Source: Sphingobium sp. JS3065 (lineage in GTDB: Bacteria; Pseudomonadota; Alphaproteobacteria; Sphingomonadales; Sphingomonadaceae). Taken from it: a DNA stretch of 64,000 nt. The notes beneath the pieces are model-generated. The model saw only the letters and a list, made by a program, of their open reading frames with translations. It ran no database searches and had not been told where the DNA came from. A program made the position numbers and the translations under genes. Positions 26,397-35,518 of this stretch are shown here, in pieces; within the stretch, counting starts at the first letter, position 1, and each line of letters opens with the position of its first letter. The stretch lies in NCBI RefSeq assembly GCF_026427355.1, contig NZ_CP102664.1, forward strand, positions 1,798,001 through 1,862,000. The letters are read 5' to 3'.

Positions 26397-27791
26397 ATGC
26401 GCTCTACCCTGCAACCCGCCAAATATAGCCCCGCGAATGAAATCGCCGCGCTGCAACCCGATTTCGCCGATCCGGTCGCGGCAGCGGATTTTCCGCAAGC
26501 GACCCTGCGCTTCCGCAACGACCGCTGGGCGCCGACAGTGGGACTTGGCGAACTGAGCGACGAGCAGTGGGTGGCGCATTTCGGACGGTTCGCGCCGCTG
26601 GAAGGATCGCTGCCGGGGCCGATGGCGCTGCGTTACCATGGGCATCAGTTTCGCGTGTACAATCCCGATATCGGCGACGGGCGCGGCTTCCTGTTCGCAC
26701 AGGTGCGGGATGGAGCAGGTCGGTTGCTGGACCTGGGTACGAAAGGGTCGGGCCAGACGCCCTACAGCCGGTTCGGGGACGGGCGGCTTACGTTGAAAGG
26801 CGGCGTGCGCGAGATATTGGCGACCGAGATGCTGGAGGCCTTGGGCGTCAACACGTCCAAGACCTTCTCCATCATCGAGACGGGCGAGGCATTGGAGCGC
26901 AATGACGAACCCTCCCCTACCCGCGGCGCCGCCATGGTGCGATTGAGCCATTCGCATATCCGCATCGGGTCGTTCCAGCGGGCGGCCTATTTCAATGACA
27001 AGGGCTTGCTGGAGCGGCTGACCGACTATGCCCTGACCAGGCTGTACGGCGAGGTACCGGGCGACAATCCGCCCGCGCAATTGCTGGGCCGCGTGGTGGA
27101 GCGCGCCGCCGATCTGGCGGCGAGCTACATGGTCGCGGGCTTTGTCCATGGCGTGCTCAACAGCGACAATATCAATGTGACGGGCGAAAGCTTCGATTAT
27201 GGACCCTGGCGGTTCACACCGCTGTGGGAGCCGGGCTTTACCGCAGCCTATTTCGATCATGCCGGGCTCTATGCTTTCGGACGGCAGGCGGAAGCGATCC
27301 ACTGGGACGTGGCGCAACTGGCCGTGTCGCTGCGCCCCCTGGTGGAGGCGGAACCGCTGATCGCGCAACTTGAGCGCTTTCCCGCGCTTTATGGCGAGGC
27401 GATGACCCGGCGCTTCTGCTGGCGGCTGGGCGTCGTGCAGAACGGCGATGCCTCCGCCATGGTCGAGGCGGCGGTGCGCGGCATGATCGCGAGCGAGACG
27501 CCGATCGATCGTTTCTTTCAGGACTGGCGCGGCAGCGATCCGCGAGACGGCGCGCCCTATGCGGACGAGGAATGGGCTGGATTCCGGGAAGCCATCGCGG
27601 GATTTGAGGCCAGCGGGCCGAAGGATCATTCCTATTGGGAAGATGCCACCCCCTGCTCCATGCATATCGATGAGGTGGAGGCTATCTGGAGCGCTATTGC
27701 CGAGGGAGACGACTGGGCGCCCCTCCACGCCAAGGTGGCCGCGATCCGCCGCATGGGCGATGCGCTGGGCGATGCGCCACCCCTTCCCTAA
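26397..27791 (+). CDS. selO: SelO-family protein adenylyltransferase (YdiU)
   Basis: 464 residues. ALRYHGHQFRVYNPDIGDGRG, LLDLGTKGSGQTPYSRFGDGRLTLKGG and VNTSKTFSIIETGE match SelO/YdiU, a pseudokinase-fold enzyme that transfers AMP to proteins under redox control. FVHGVLNSDNINVTGESFDYGPW holds metal/ATP acidic residues. Enterobacterial SelO has a C-terminal cysteine that makes a regulatory disulfide; here the end reads MGDALGDAPPLP with no Cys, so that control seems absent. It shares a 22-bp divergent gap with the hydrolase. Confidence 0.9.
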   Translation: MRSTLQPAKYSPANEIAALQPDFADPVAAADFPQATLRFRNDRWAPTVGLGELSDEQWVAHFGRFAPLEGSLPGPMALRYHGHQFRVYNPDIGDGRGFLFAQVRDGAGRLLDLGTKGSGQTPYSRFGDGRLTLKGGVREILATEMLEALGVNTSKTFSIIETGEALERNDEPSPTRGAAMVRLSHSHIRIGSFQRAAYFNDKGLLERLTDYALTRLYGEVPGDNPPAQLLGRVVERAADLAASYMVAGFVHGVLNSDNINVTGESFDYGPWRFTPLWEPGFTAAYFDHAGLYAFGRQAEAIHWDVAQLAVSLRPLVEAEPLIAQLERFPALYGEAMTRRFCWRLGVVQNGDASAMVEAAVRGMIASETPIDRFFQDWRGSDPRDGAPYADEEWAGFREAIAGFEASGPKDHSYWEDATPCSMHIDEVEAIWSAIAEGDDWAPLHAKVAAIRRMGDALGDAPPLP

Positions 27792-27818
27792 CGCCCCATT
27801 ATCCTCCATATCTGCACC

Positions 27819-29252
27819 ATGTCCGCCACGCTGACTTCGATGGAACCCGCCACTGGTGCTCTTTTGTGGCAGGGGACTGCCAGCGACGTGGAGGCGGAAG
27901 TCGCCCGCGCCCGCGACGCCTGGCCCAAATGGGCCGCGCAGCCCATCGCCTACCGCATCGAAACGCTGCGCCGCTTCGTCAATGTCGTGCGCGCCAATGA
28001 AGAGGCGCTGGCCGACCTGATCGCGCGGGAAACCGGCAAGCCGCTGTGGGATGCGCGCACCGAAGTCACGGCGGTGATGAACAAGGTCGACATTTCCGTC
28101 GCCGCCTTTTCGGAACGGACCGGGCAAAGGCGGCTGGAAGCAGCCATGGGCGCGCGCCAGTCGGTCCGGCACAAGCCCCATGGCGTGATGGCGGTGCTGG
28201 GGCCGTATAATTTCCCGGCGCATCTGCCCAACGGACATATCATCCCTGCGCTGCTGGCGGGCAACGCCGTGCTGTTCAAGCCGTCGGAAAAGACGCCCGC
28301 CGTGGGCGAGATGCTGGTGCGCTTCTACCATGAAGCGGGCGTGCCGGAGGATGCCGTGCGCCTGGTGCTGGGCGGGCCGGATGAAGGCAAGGCGCTGGCC
28401 GCGCACCCCGATGTGGGCGGCGTGCTGTTCACCGGATCGGCGCAGACCGGCATCGCCATCAACCGGCAGTTCGCGGCCAATCCGGGAAAGATATTGGCGC
28501 TCGAAATGGGCGGCAACAATCCTATCGTCGCCTGGGACACGGCCGACATCGCCAGCGCGGCGGTGCTGATCGTGCAATCCGCCTTCCTGTCGAGCGGGCA
28601 GCGCTGCACGGCGGCGAGCAGGCTGATCGTCAAGGAAGAGTTGGCCGACACGCTGATCGCGGAGGTCAAGAGGCTGGCCGACCGGCTGATCATAGACCAT
28701 CCCCATGCCGACCCCGCGCCCTATATGGGGCCGGTGATCGACAATCAGGCGGCGGATCAACTGACCGAGAGTTTCCTTTACCTGATGAGCAACGGCGGCA
28801 GGCCGATCAAGCATATGGTCCGCACGGCCAAGGGACTGCCCTTCCTGACTCCGGCGATCATAGACGTGACCGCCATGGCGGAACGGCCGGATATCGAATT
28901 GTTCGGGCCTTTGCTGCAGGTCATCCGCGTGCCGGATTTCGAATCGGCGATCAGGGAGGCGAACAACACCCGCTATGGGCTGTCGGCGGCGCTGGTCGGC
29001 GGATCGCCGGAGCAATATAACCAGTTCTGGGCCAATATCCGTGCGGGGATCGTCAACTGGAACCGGCCGACCAATGGCGCTTCTTCATCCGCGCCCTTCG
29101 GCGGCATCGGGATTTCGGGCAACCATCGCCCAAGCGCCTATTATGCGGCGGACTATTGCGCCTATCCGGTGGTTTCGGTGGAGATCGAACAGCCCCGCGC
29201 ATCCATTGGCGTGGGATTGAAGGACATCGACACCGGCGCGATGGGGGATTGA
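27819..29252 (+). CDS. astD: N-succinylglutamate 5-semialdehyde dehydrogenase-like
   Basis: 477 residues, aldehyde dehydrogenase superfamily. GVMAVLGPYNFPAHLPNGHI, FTGSAQTG, LALEMGGNNP (general base Glu) and SSGQRCTAASRLIV (nucleophile Cys) are all present. The NGHI and NNP wording is typical of AstD, which acts in the arginine succinyltransferase pathway. No astA, astB, astC or astE is beside it, so it may serve another aldehyde. Begins 28 bases after selO. Confidence 0.85.
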   Translation: MSATLTSMEPATGALLWQGTASDVEAEVARARDAWPKWAAQPIAYRIETLRRFVNVVRANEEALADLIARETGKPLWDARTEVTAVMNKVDISVAAFSERTGQRRLEAAMGARQSVRHKPHGVMAVLGPYNFPAHLPNGHIIPALLAGNAVLFKPSEKTPAVGEMLVRFYHEAGVPEDAVRLVLGGPDEGKALAAHPDVGGVLFTGSAQTGIAINRQFAANPGKILALEMGGNNPIVAWDTADIASAAVLIVQSAFLSSGQRCTAASRLIVKEELADTLIAEVKRLADRLIIDHPHADPAPYMGPVIDNQAADQLTESFLYLMSNGGRPIKHMVRTAKGLPFLTPAIIDVTAMAERPDIELFGPLLQVIRVPDFESAIREANNTRYGLSAALVGGSPEQYNQFWANIRAGIVNWNRPTNGASSSAPFGGIGISGNHRPSAYYAADYCAYPVVSVEIEQPRASIGVGLKDIDTGAMGD

Positions 29253-29264
29253 CGCCCCCCTTCG

Positions 29265-29322
29265 CCATCCCAGCGAAAGCTGGGATCTCGTGAGGCTATG
29301 CTGGATTCCAGCGCCGGGATGC
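29265..29322. repeat. REP-like repeat, second copy
   Basis: 29266-29290 repeats the CATCCCAGCGAAAGCTGGGA core of the unit at 20704, and a looser inverted version (GGATTCCAGCGCCGGGATG) ends near 29322. Same orientation rule and intergenic position (after astD, before cobA). Confidence 0.6.
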
Positions 29323-29425
29323 CGGAAAGCGGAGGGAGTTAAATTAACCCCTCCCCAAATTTTCCTACGTGCCGGACAAAGCATTCTGGATTGAATCCAT
29401 TGGCCGCTTTCGCCATTTGCCGAGC

Positions 29426-30214
29426 ATGGCTGAAACTCCACCTGCCCTTATCCATCTTGTCGGCGCGGGTCCGGGCGACCCGGAACTGCTGACCTTGCGC
29501 GCCGCGCGCCTGATCGGAGAGGCGGAGGTGATCGTGCATGACGGGCTGGTTTCGACCGAGATATTGGCGCTCGCCTCTCCGCATGCTGAGCTGATCTCGG
29601 TCGCCAAGAAGCGCAGCCGCCATTCCGTGCCGCAGGATGGGATCAACGCCCTGCTGGTCGAACTGGCGCAGGCGGGGCGGAAAGTCGTGCGGCTGAAGGG
29701 CGGCGATCCCTTCATCTTCGGGCGCGGCGGCGAAGAGATGGAGGCCTGCCGCGACGCAGGCGTTCCGGTCGAGATCGTGCCGGGGATCAGCGCGGCCATC
29801 GGCTGCGCGGCGCAGGCGCAATTGCCCCTTACCCATCGCGATGCGGCGAGCGCCGTGACCTTCGTCGCGGGCCAATGCAAGGGGCTGACCGATCAGGACT
29901 GGTCGGGATTGGCGGGCGCGGGCCGCACGCTCGTCATCTATATGGGCGTGGCGACGGCGGCGGACATCGCCGACAAGCTGATCGCGGACGGCGTGTCGCC
30001 GGGAATTCCGGTGGCGGTGCTGGAAAACGGCACACGCGCCGACATGCGGACCCTGCGCACCTTGCTGGCCGATCTGGGCAACATGATGGCGCGGGAAAAG
30101 GTCAAGAGTCCGGCGCTGATCGTGGTGGGTGAAGTGGCGGCCTATGCGCTGGCGCAGGATGTGCTGGCGGGTTGGGCCGCGCAGATGAACAATGGGGCGG
30201 AGATGCTTTCGTGA
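29426..30214 (+). CDS. cobA: Uroporphyrinogen-III C-methyltransferase
   Basis: 262 residues. LIHLVGAGPGDPELLTLRA (SAM-binding P-loop), VVRLKGGDPFIFGRGGEE and PGISAAIGCAAQAQLPLTHR are hallmarks of SUMT (CobA/CysG C-domain). It makes precorrin-2 for siroheme, the cofactor of CysI downstream. The ATG at 29426 begins MAETPPALIHL. First gene of a five-gene sulfur operon; its stop overlaps the next start (GTGA). Confidence 0.94.
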   Translation: MAETPPALIHLVGAGPGDPELLTLRAARLIGEAEVIVHDGLVSTEILALASPHAELISVAKKRSRHSVPQDGINALLVELAQAGRKVVRLKGGDPFIFGRGGEEMEACRDAGVPVEIVPGISAAIGCAAQAQLPLTHRDAASAVTFVAGQCKGLTDQDWSGLAGAGRTLVIYMGVATAADIADKLIADGVSPGIPVAVLENGTRADMRTLRTLLADLGNMMAREKVKSPALIVVGEVAAYALAQDVLAGWAAQMNNGAEMLS

Positions 30215-30507
30215 AGATTTTGACCGGCAATGACCTGGGCACCGGGGACGTGATCTGGTGGGCGGGCGACGGCTGGTCGCGGCAGGTCGGCGATTCCGTC
30301 GACGTGGGCGACAAGGGCGACGAACTGGCGCGGGCGGAGGAAGCCGCGCTGCGCGTCGTCGGCGCCTATGTGATCGACGCGACCGTCGATGAGGAGGGCG
30401 TGCGCCCCGCGCATATCAAGGACCGCATCCGCGCCCTGGGGCCGACCGTGCGCCCCGACCTGACGCTGAAACCGAATAACGCCGACGCCGGCAACTGGGT
30501 GATCTGA
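30211..30507 (+). CDS. DUF2849 domain protein, sulfite reductase associated
   Basis: A 98-residue protein (MKILTGNDLGTGDVIWWAGD, ending PNNADAGNWVI) matching DUF2849, found only next to cysI in alphaproteobacteria. Function unknown; it may deliver or assemble a reductase component. GTG start at 30211 overlaps the cobA stop by four bases, and the gap to cysI is three bases. Confidence 0.85.
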   Translation: MKILTGNDLGTGDVIWWAGDGWSRQVGDSVDVGDKGDELARAEEAALRVVGAYVIDATVDEEGVRPAHIKDRIRALGPTVRPDLTLKPNNADAGNWVI

Positions 30508-30510
30508 ACC

Positions 30511-32154
30511 ATGTATCGTTACGACAGCTACGACCAGTCCATCGTCGACGCCCGGGTCGAGGAATTTCGCGATCAGGTGCAACGCCGCCTGGCCGGGCAT
30601 CTGACCGAGGATCAGTTCAAGCCGCTGCGGCTGATGAACGGCCTCTACCTGCAATTGCACGCCTATATGCTGCGCGTCGCCATCCCCTATGGCACGCTGT
30701 CGGGCAGGCAGATGCGCAAGCTGGGCGAGATCGCGGCGAAATATGACAAGGGTTACGGCCATTTCACCACGCGGCAGAACCTGCAATATAATTGGATCAA
30801 GCTGGCCGACGCGCCGGACATATTGGCCGAACTCGCCACGGTCGAGATGCACGCCATCCAGACCAGCGGCAATTGCATCCGCAATATCTCGTCCGATCAA
30901 TATGCGGGCGTTTCCGCCGACGAAGTGACCGATCCCCGCCCCTGGGCGGAATTGCTGCGCCAATGGTCGACCTTCCATCCGGAATTCACCTATCTGCCGC
31001 GCAAGTTCAAGATTTGCGTGATCGCCAATGAGGAAGATCGCGCCGCCATGCGGTTGCATGACATCGGCCTGAAACTGGTATCGCGGGACGGCCCGAACGG
31101 AAAACAAATCGGCGCGGAAGTCTATGCCGGCGGCGGCATGGGCCGCACGCCGATGGTTGCGCCGCAAATCAGGGATTTTGTGCCGGAGGAGGAGATCGTC
31201 TCCTATCTGGAAGCGTGCCTGCGCGTGTACAACCGCTACGGCCGCCGCGACAACAAGTATAAGGCGCGGATCAAGATCCTGGTCCACGAACTGGGCGTCG
31301 AGGAATATAAGCGACAGGTCGAGGAAGAATATGCGCATATGCGCGAACTCGGTCTCAATCCGCCGACCGAGGAACTGGACCGCATCCGGCCCTTCTTCGC
31401 GGGACCGGCATATGAGACGGGCCTGAGCGACGATCTGGACCTTTCCGATCCGGCCTTTGCCCTCTGGGTGGACCGTCAGGTCGCGGCGCACAAACAGCCG
31501 GGCTATGCCATCGTCAATATCAGCCTGAAACCGCGCGGCGGGATTCCGGGCGATGCTTCGGCGGAGCAGATCGGACTGGTGGCCGATCTGGCCGAAACCT
31601 ATTCGCTCGACGAACTGCGCGTGACCCACGCGCAGAACCTCGTCCTGCCGCATGTGAAGAAGGCGGACCTTTACGCCATCTGGCAGAAGCTGGATGAGGC
31701 CGGGCTGGCCGAAGCCAATCTGGACCTGATCACCGACATCATCGCCTGCCCTGGCCTTGATTATTGCAGCCTGGCCAATGCCCGGTCGATCCCGTTGGCG
31801 CAGAAGCTGTCGGAGCGTTTTGGCTCGATAGAACGCCAGAAGGATCTGGGCGAACTGAAGGTCAAGATTTCCGGCTGCATCAACGCCTGCGGCCACCACC
31901 ATGCGGGGCATATCGGCGTGCTGGGCGTGGACCGGAAGGGCGTGGAGAATTTCCAGCTTTCCCTTGGCGGATCGGGCGCGGAGGATGCCAGCGTCGGCCA
32001 GATCACTGGCCCCGGCTTTTCCGAGGACGGCGTGGTCGACGCCATCGAGAAGGTCACGAACCTCTATCTTGCCGAGCGGGAGGAAGGCGAACGCTTTCTC
32101 GACACCTATCGCCGTCTTGGCATGAAGCCCTTTAAGGAGGCGATCTATGGTTGA
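30511..32154 (+). CDS. cysI: Assimilatory sulfite reductase, hemoprotein subunit
   Basis: 547 residues of the nitrite/sulfite reductase family. Two ferredoxin-like domains around siroheme: GHFTTRQNLQYNWI (with arginines that bind siroheme) and the [4Fe-4S] ligands C413-x5-C419 (CPGLDYC) and C456-x3-C460 (CINAC). It reduces sulfite to sulfide. Absence of a CysJ flavoprotein here suggests ferredoxin or an unlinked electron donor. A nitrite reductase is the alternative, but the neighbours favour sulfite. Confidence 0.92.
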   Translation: MYRYDSYDQSIVDARVEEFRDQVQRRLAGHLTEDQFKPLRLMNGLYLQLHAYMLRVAIPYGTLSGRQMRKLGEIAAKYDKGYGHFTTRQNLQYNWIKLADAPDILAELATVEMHAIQTSGNCIRNISSDQYAGVSADEVTDPRPWAELLRQWSTFHPEFTYLPRKFKICVIANEEDRAAMRLHDIGLKLVSRDGPNGKQIGAEVYAGGGMGRTPMVAPQIRDFVPEEEIVSYLEACLRVYNRYGRRDNKYKARIKILVHELGVEEYKRQVEEEYAHMRELGLNPPTEELDRIRPFFAGPAYETGLSDDLDLSDPAFALWVDRQVAAHKQPGYAIVNISLKPRGGIPGDASAEQIGLVADLAETYSLDELRVTHAQNLVLPHVKKADLYAIWQKLDEAGLAEANLDLITDIIACPGLDYCSLANARSIPLAQKLSERFGSIERQKDLGELKVKISGCINACGHHHAGHIGVLGVDRKGVENFQLSLGGSGAEDASVGQITGPGFSEDGVVDAIEKVTNLYLAEREEGERFLDTYRRLGMKPFKEAIYG

Positions 32155-32587
32155 GTTCCTGTCCTTCCGCAAAGGCGAAGCCACGCAGGAACCCGCCGTG
32201 ACGGTCGAATCCTTCACCGGCCAGTCCAACTCGACCGCCGTGCGGATCGAAGCGGGCGAGGATGCGCGCGAATTGCTGCCTTATCTCGACCGGCTGTCGC
32301 TGGTCGAGGTGAACTTCCCCGCCTATGGCGACGGGCGCGGCTATTCGGCGGCGCGGATTTTGCGTGAGGCCGGATATCAGGGCGAACTGCGCGCCATGGG
32401 CGATGTGCTGGTAGACCAGATCGTCGCGATGCGCCGCTGCGGTTTCGACAGCTTCCGGCCCGACAAGGCGCTGGACGATGCCGCCGTGGAACGCGCCCTC
32501 AACCGCTATGCCGACGTCTATCAGAAGACCGTCGACGGCCGCCGCCCGGTCTGGGCGAAACGGCACCCGGAGACTGCGAATGGCTGA
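32147..32587 (+). CDS. DUF934 protein, sulfite reductase accessory
   Basis: 146 residues: LVEVNFPAYGDGRGYSAARILREAGYQGELRAMGDVLVDQ followed by MRRCGFDSF matches DUF934, which almost always accompanies ferredoxin-type CysI. It is thought to have an oxidoreductase-accessory role but is uncharacterised. Overlaps the end of cysI by eight bases (ATGGTTGA) and the start of cysH by eight more (ATGGCTGA), a tidy coupling. Confidence 0.88.
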   Translation: MVEFLSFRKGEATQEPAVTVESFTGQSNSTAVRIEAGEDARELLPYLDRLSLVEVNFPAYGDGRGYSAARILREAGYQGELRAMGDVLVDQIVAMRRCGFDSFRPDKALDDAAVERALNRYADVYQKTVDGRRPVWAKRHPETANG

Positions 32588-33371
32588 ACCTGCCCGCCGG
32601 ATTGACGTGATCGACGCCCGTCCCGCCTTTACCCAGGCCGACGCGGACACGCTGAATGCGCGTTTCGAGGGCGTCGACACGCTGTCGATGCTCAAGACCG
32701 TCTTTGCCGAAGGGCTGGCGGGGAATGTCGCCGTCGTCTCCTCCTTCGGCACCGAAAGCGCGGTGCTGCTGTCGCTGATCGCCAAAGCGGACAGGACGGT
32801 GCCTGTGATCTTCGTCGATACGCTGAAGATGTTCGCCGAGACGCTGGATTATCGCGAGACGCTGATCAGGACGCTGGGCTTCACCGACAGCCGGGCGGTC
32901 GCGCCCCATGCGGACGTGCTGGCGCAGAAGGACGAAACCGGCCTGCGCTGGTCCTACGATCCCGACGGCTGCTGCGAAATCCGCAAGGTCGAGCCGATGA
33001 ACCGCGCCAAGGATGGCCTGGATGCCTGGATTTCCGGGCGCAAGGCGTTCCAGTCGGTGACGCGCCAGAACCTGCCCCGCTTCGAGATCGAGGATGGGCG
33101 GCTGAAGATCAATCCGCTGGGCGATTGGACCAAGGACGATCTGGAGGCCTGGTTCGAGGCGGAGAAGCTGCCCCGCCATCCGCTGGAGGCGCAGGGCTAT
33201 CTGTCGATCGGCTGCGAACCCTGCACGTCCAAGGTGCTGCCGGGCGAAGACCCCCGCGCCGGGCGCTGGCGCGGGTGGGACAAGGTGGAGTGCGGGATTC
33301 ACTCGCCGGTGACGCCGATCCCCGCCCCTGCGGCCGATCCGGACGATCCGGCCAACCAGCCGGTATTCTGA
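32580..33371 (+). CDS. cysH: Adenylyl-sulfate reductase (assimilatory, Fe-S type)
   Basis: 263 residues. VSSFGTESAVLLSL (PP-motif), and four iron-sulfur cysteines at 131, 132, 212 and 215 (GCCEIRK, GCEPC) show the [4Fe-4S] APS reductase type rather than the cluster-free PAPS type. The catalytic Cys238 lies in VECGIH. It reduces adenylyl sulfate to sulfite for CysI. Last gene of the operon, followed by a strong terminator. Confidence 0.93.
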   Translation: MAEPARRIDVIDARPAFTQADADTLNARFEGVDTLSMLKTVFAEGLAGNVAVVSSFGTESAVLLSLIAKADRTVPVIFVDTLKMFAETLDYRETLIRTLGFTDSRAVAPHADVLAQKDETGLRWSYDPDGCCEIRKVEPMNRAKDGLDAWISGRKAFQSVTRQNLPRFEIEDGRLKINPLGDWTKDDLEAWFEAEKLPRHPLEAQGYLSIGCEPCTSKVLPGEDPRAGRWRGWDKVECGIHSPVTPIPAPAADPDDPANQPVF

Positions 33372-33380
33372 GGCCTTCCA

Positions 33381-33414
33381 ATCCTCCCCACACCCGGCGC
33401 CGGGGAGGATTTTT
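33381..33414 (+). terminator. Intrinsic terminator of the sulfur operon
   Basis: ATCCTCCCC (33381-33389) pairs perfectly with GGGGAGGAT (33402-33410) around a 12-base loop, followed by TTTTG. It lies 9 bases after the cysH stop. Confidence 0.85.
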
Positions 33415-33461
33415 GTATCGCCTCCATTGTTTTCACGACCAATTGATCGGGGGAGGGCGAT

Positions 33462-33854
33462 ATGGCCGTTGAATTGAAGATATTGGCGTGGAGTTGCTTG
33501 CTGCTGCTGGTACATATCTTCGCGGCCGCCCACATCAAGACGCGGCAATATGGCACGAAATGGAATATGGGCGCGCGTGACGAGGAGTTGCCGCCCCTTA
33601 ACGCTGTCGGCGGGCGGCTGGTGCGGGCGCAGGCGAATTTTCTGGAGACTTATCCGATCGCCATCATCACCCTGCTGGGCGTGGTGGTCGCGGGCAAGAC
33701 CAGCGATATGACGGCGGTTGGCGGCTGGCTCTGGCTGGGTGCCCGCATCATATATCTGCCGCTTTACGGTATGGGCATCCCGGCGTTGCGGACACTGGTC
33801 CATCTGGCGAGCCTCGTGGGACTGGGGCTGGTTTTCCAGGCTCTCGTAAGCTGA
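33462..33854 (+). CDS. MAPEG-family membrane protein
   Basis: 130 residues, four hydrophobic segments. VHIFAAAHIKTRQYGTKWNMGARDE and RLVRAQANFLETYPI match the MAPEG family (membrane glutathione/eicosanoid enzymes), where the N and E of the RAxxNxxE motif bind glutathione. Function in bacteria is mostly untested. Own promoter likely, since a terminator separates it from cysH; convergent with dnaB. Confidence 0.85.
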   Translation: MAVELKILAWSCLLLLVHIFAAAHIKTRQYGTKWNMGARDEELPPLNAVGGRLVRAQANFLETYPIAIITLLGVVVAGKTSDMTAVGGWLWLGARIIYLPLYGMGIPALRTLVHLASLVGLGLVFQALVS

Positions 33855-33900
33855 TCGCCTTGCCTCTCCCCATCATATGTTGGGGGCAGGATCGGGGCGA

Positions 33901-35382
33901 TCAATCATAATCCTCCATATAGCTGCCTTCCGCCAAGTCCGAGAAGCGCGTGATCTTCGCATCGAACTTCATGCGGATGCGGCCGGTGGAGCCGTGGCGC
34001 TGCTTCGCCACGATCAACTCGGCCAGGCCGTAGATGCGCTCCATTTCCTGCGCCCATTCCAGATGTTCGGAACTTTCCTTGTTCCCCGGCTCCTTGGCGG
34101 CGACATAATAATCCTCGCGGAACACGAACCAGACCATGTCCGCGTCCTGCTCGATCGAGCCTGATTCGCGCAGGTCGGAAAGCTGCGGCCGCTTGTCCTC
34201 ACGCTGCTCGACGGCGCGGCTGAGCTGGGACAGCGCCAGGACCGGGCAGTTCAATTCCTTCGCCAGCGTCTTCAAGCCACGGGAAATTTCAGAAATTTCA
34301 TTGACGCGGTTGTCTCCCTTTCCAGTACCCTGGAGCAATTGGAGATAGTCGACCACGACGAAGCCGATATCATGGCGGCGCTTCAACCGACGGGCGCGGG
34401 TGCGCAGCGCCGCAATGGTCAGGCCCGGCGTATCGTCGATGAACAGCGGCAATTCCTGCAACTCCCGCGCCGCGCGGGAGAGATTCTGGAAATCGGACCG
34501 GCTGATCTTGCCCATGCGCAACGCTTCGCCGCTGATGCCCGACTGTTCGGCCAGCACGCGAGTCGCTAGCTGATCCGCGGACATTTCCAGGCTGAAAAAG
34601 GCCGTTTTCGCACCCATATTCTTTTCGGGCGGAATGCCGTCGGCATTGTCCCGCAGCCAGCGCGAGGCGGTATTATAGGCGATATTGGTGGCAAGCGAGG
34701 TCTTGCCCATACCCGGACGACCCGCCAGGATCATCAAGTCCGAATTGTGCATGCCGCCGATTTTCTCGTTCAGGCTGTTGATACCGGTGGTGATGCCCGA
34801 CACATGGCCGCCGCTGTTGAGGGCGCGCTCCGCGACCTGCACCGCCATGGTGGTGGCGGTGGCGAAGCTCTTGACCGATCCGCTTTCACCCTCCCCTTCC
34901 GACACCTTGTAGAGCGCCACTTCGGCCTGCTCTATCTGCTCGCGGGGATTCACATCCTCGCTGGTATCCAGGGCATTTTCAACCAGTTCACGGCCGACCT
35001 GTACAAGCTGCCGCAGAAGCGCCAGATCATATATCTGCGTCGCGAAATCCCGCGCACCCAGCAACGCCGCGCCATTGCCCGTCAATTGCGCCAGATAGCC
35101 GACGCCGCCCAGTTCCTTGAGCGCCGGATCCTGCTCCAGCATCGGTTTCAGCGTGACCGGGTTCGCGACCATGTCACGCTCGACCAGCTTCATCACGGAT
35201 TCATATATGCGGCCGTGCAGCGGTTCGAAGAAATGTTCGGGTTTCAACTTCAACTGCACATCTTCGGCGATGCGATTGTCGATCATCAACGCGCCAAGCA
35301 GCGCGGCCTCCGCCTCGACGTTACGGGGAAGTTCGGTGACGCCTGTTTCGGCGGGGTTATTCATTTGGACCAGTTCAACCAT
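33901..35382 (-). CDS. dnaB: Replicative DNA helicase
   Basis: About 493 residues. The N-terminal DnaB domain (RNVEAEAALLGALMIDNRIAEDVQ) is followed by the RecA core: Walker A DLMILAGRPGMGKTSLATN, Walker B FVVVDYLQLL, and DLRESGSIEQDADMVWFVFRED. It unwinds DNA ahead of the replisome and interacts with primase. ATG 35382 is preferred (GAGG six bases upstream), but ATG 35364 also fits. Adjacent 35448-35456 reads TTGTCCACA on the minus strand, one base from a DnaA box. Confidence 0.94.
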   Translation of the reverse strand: MVELVQMNNPAETGVTELPRNVEAEAALLGALMIDNRIAEDVQLKLKPEHFFEPLHGRIYESVMKLVERDMVANPVTLKPMLEQDPALKELGGVGYLAQLTGNGAALLGARDFATQIYDLALLRQLVQVGRELVENALDTSEDVNPREQIEQAEVALYKVSEGEGESGSVKSFATATTMAVQVAERALNSGGHVSGITTGINSLNEKIGGMHNSDLMILAGRPGMGKTSLATNIAYNTASRWLRDNADGIPPEKNMGAKTAFFSLEMSADQLATRVLAEQSGISGEALRMGKISRSDFQNLSRAARELQELPLFIDDTPGLTIAALRTRARRLKRRHDIGFVVVDYLQLLQGTGKGDNRVNEISEISRGLKTLAKELNCPVLALSQLSRAVEQREDKRPQLSDLRESGSIEQDADMVWFVFREDYYVAAKEPGNKESSEHLEWAQEMERIYGLAELIVAKQRHGSTGRIRMKFDAKITRFSDLAEGSYMEDYD

Positions 35383-35518
35383 CGCTCCCCTCATCGCGCC
35401 GCGCACGGACCCATGCAAGGCGGAAGGTTGAAAGCATTTGGAAAAGCTGTGGACAAGAATTCCTCCTGCTTTTCCCAGTTGCTTTTCCGGGTGCGCCGCC
35501 GCACTGACCATAGCGTCC

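Noticed and set aside
26343..29015. 890-codon open frame on the minus strand over selO and astD
   Set aside because: Antisense to selO and astD; no recognisable domain.
35448..35456. DnaA box upstream of dnaB
   Set aside because: TTGTCCACA differs from consensus at a critical position and stands alone.
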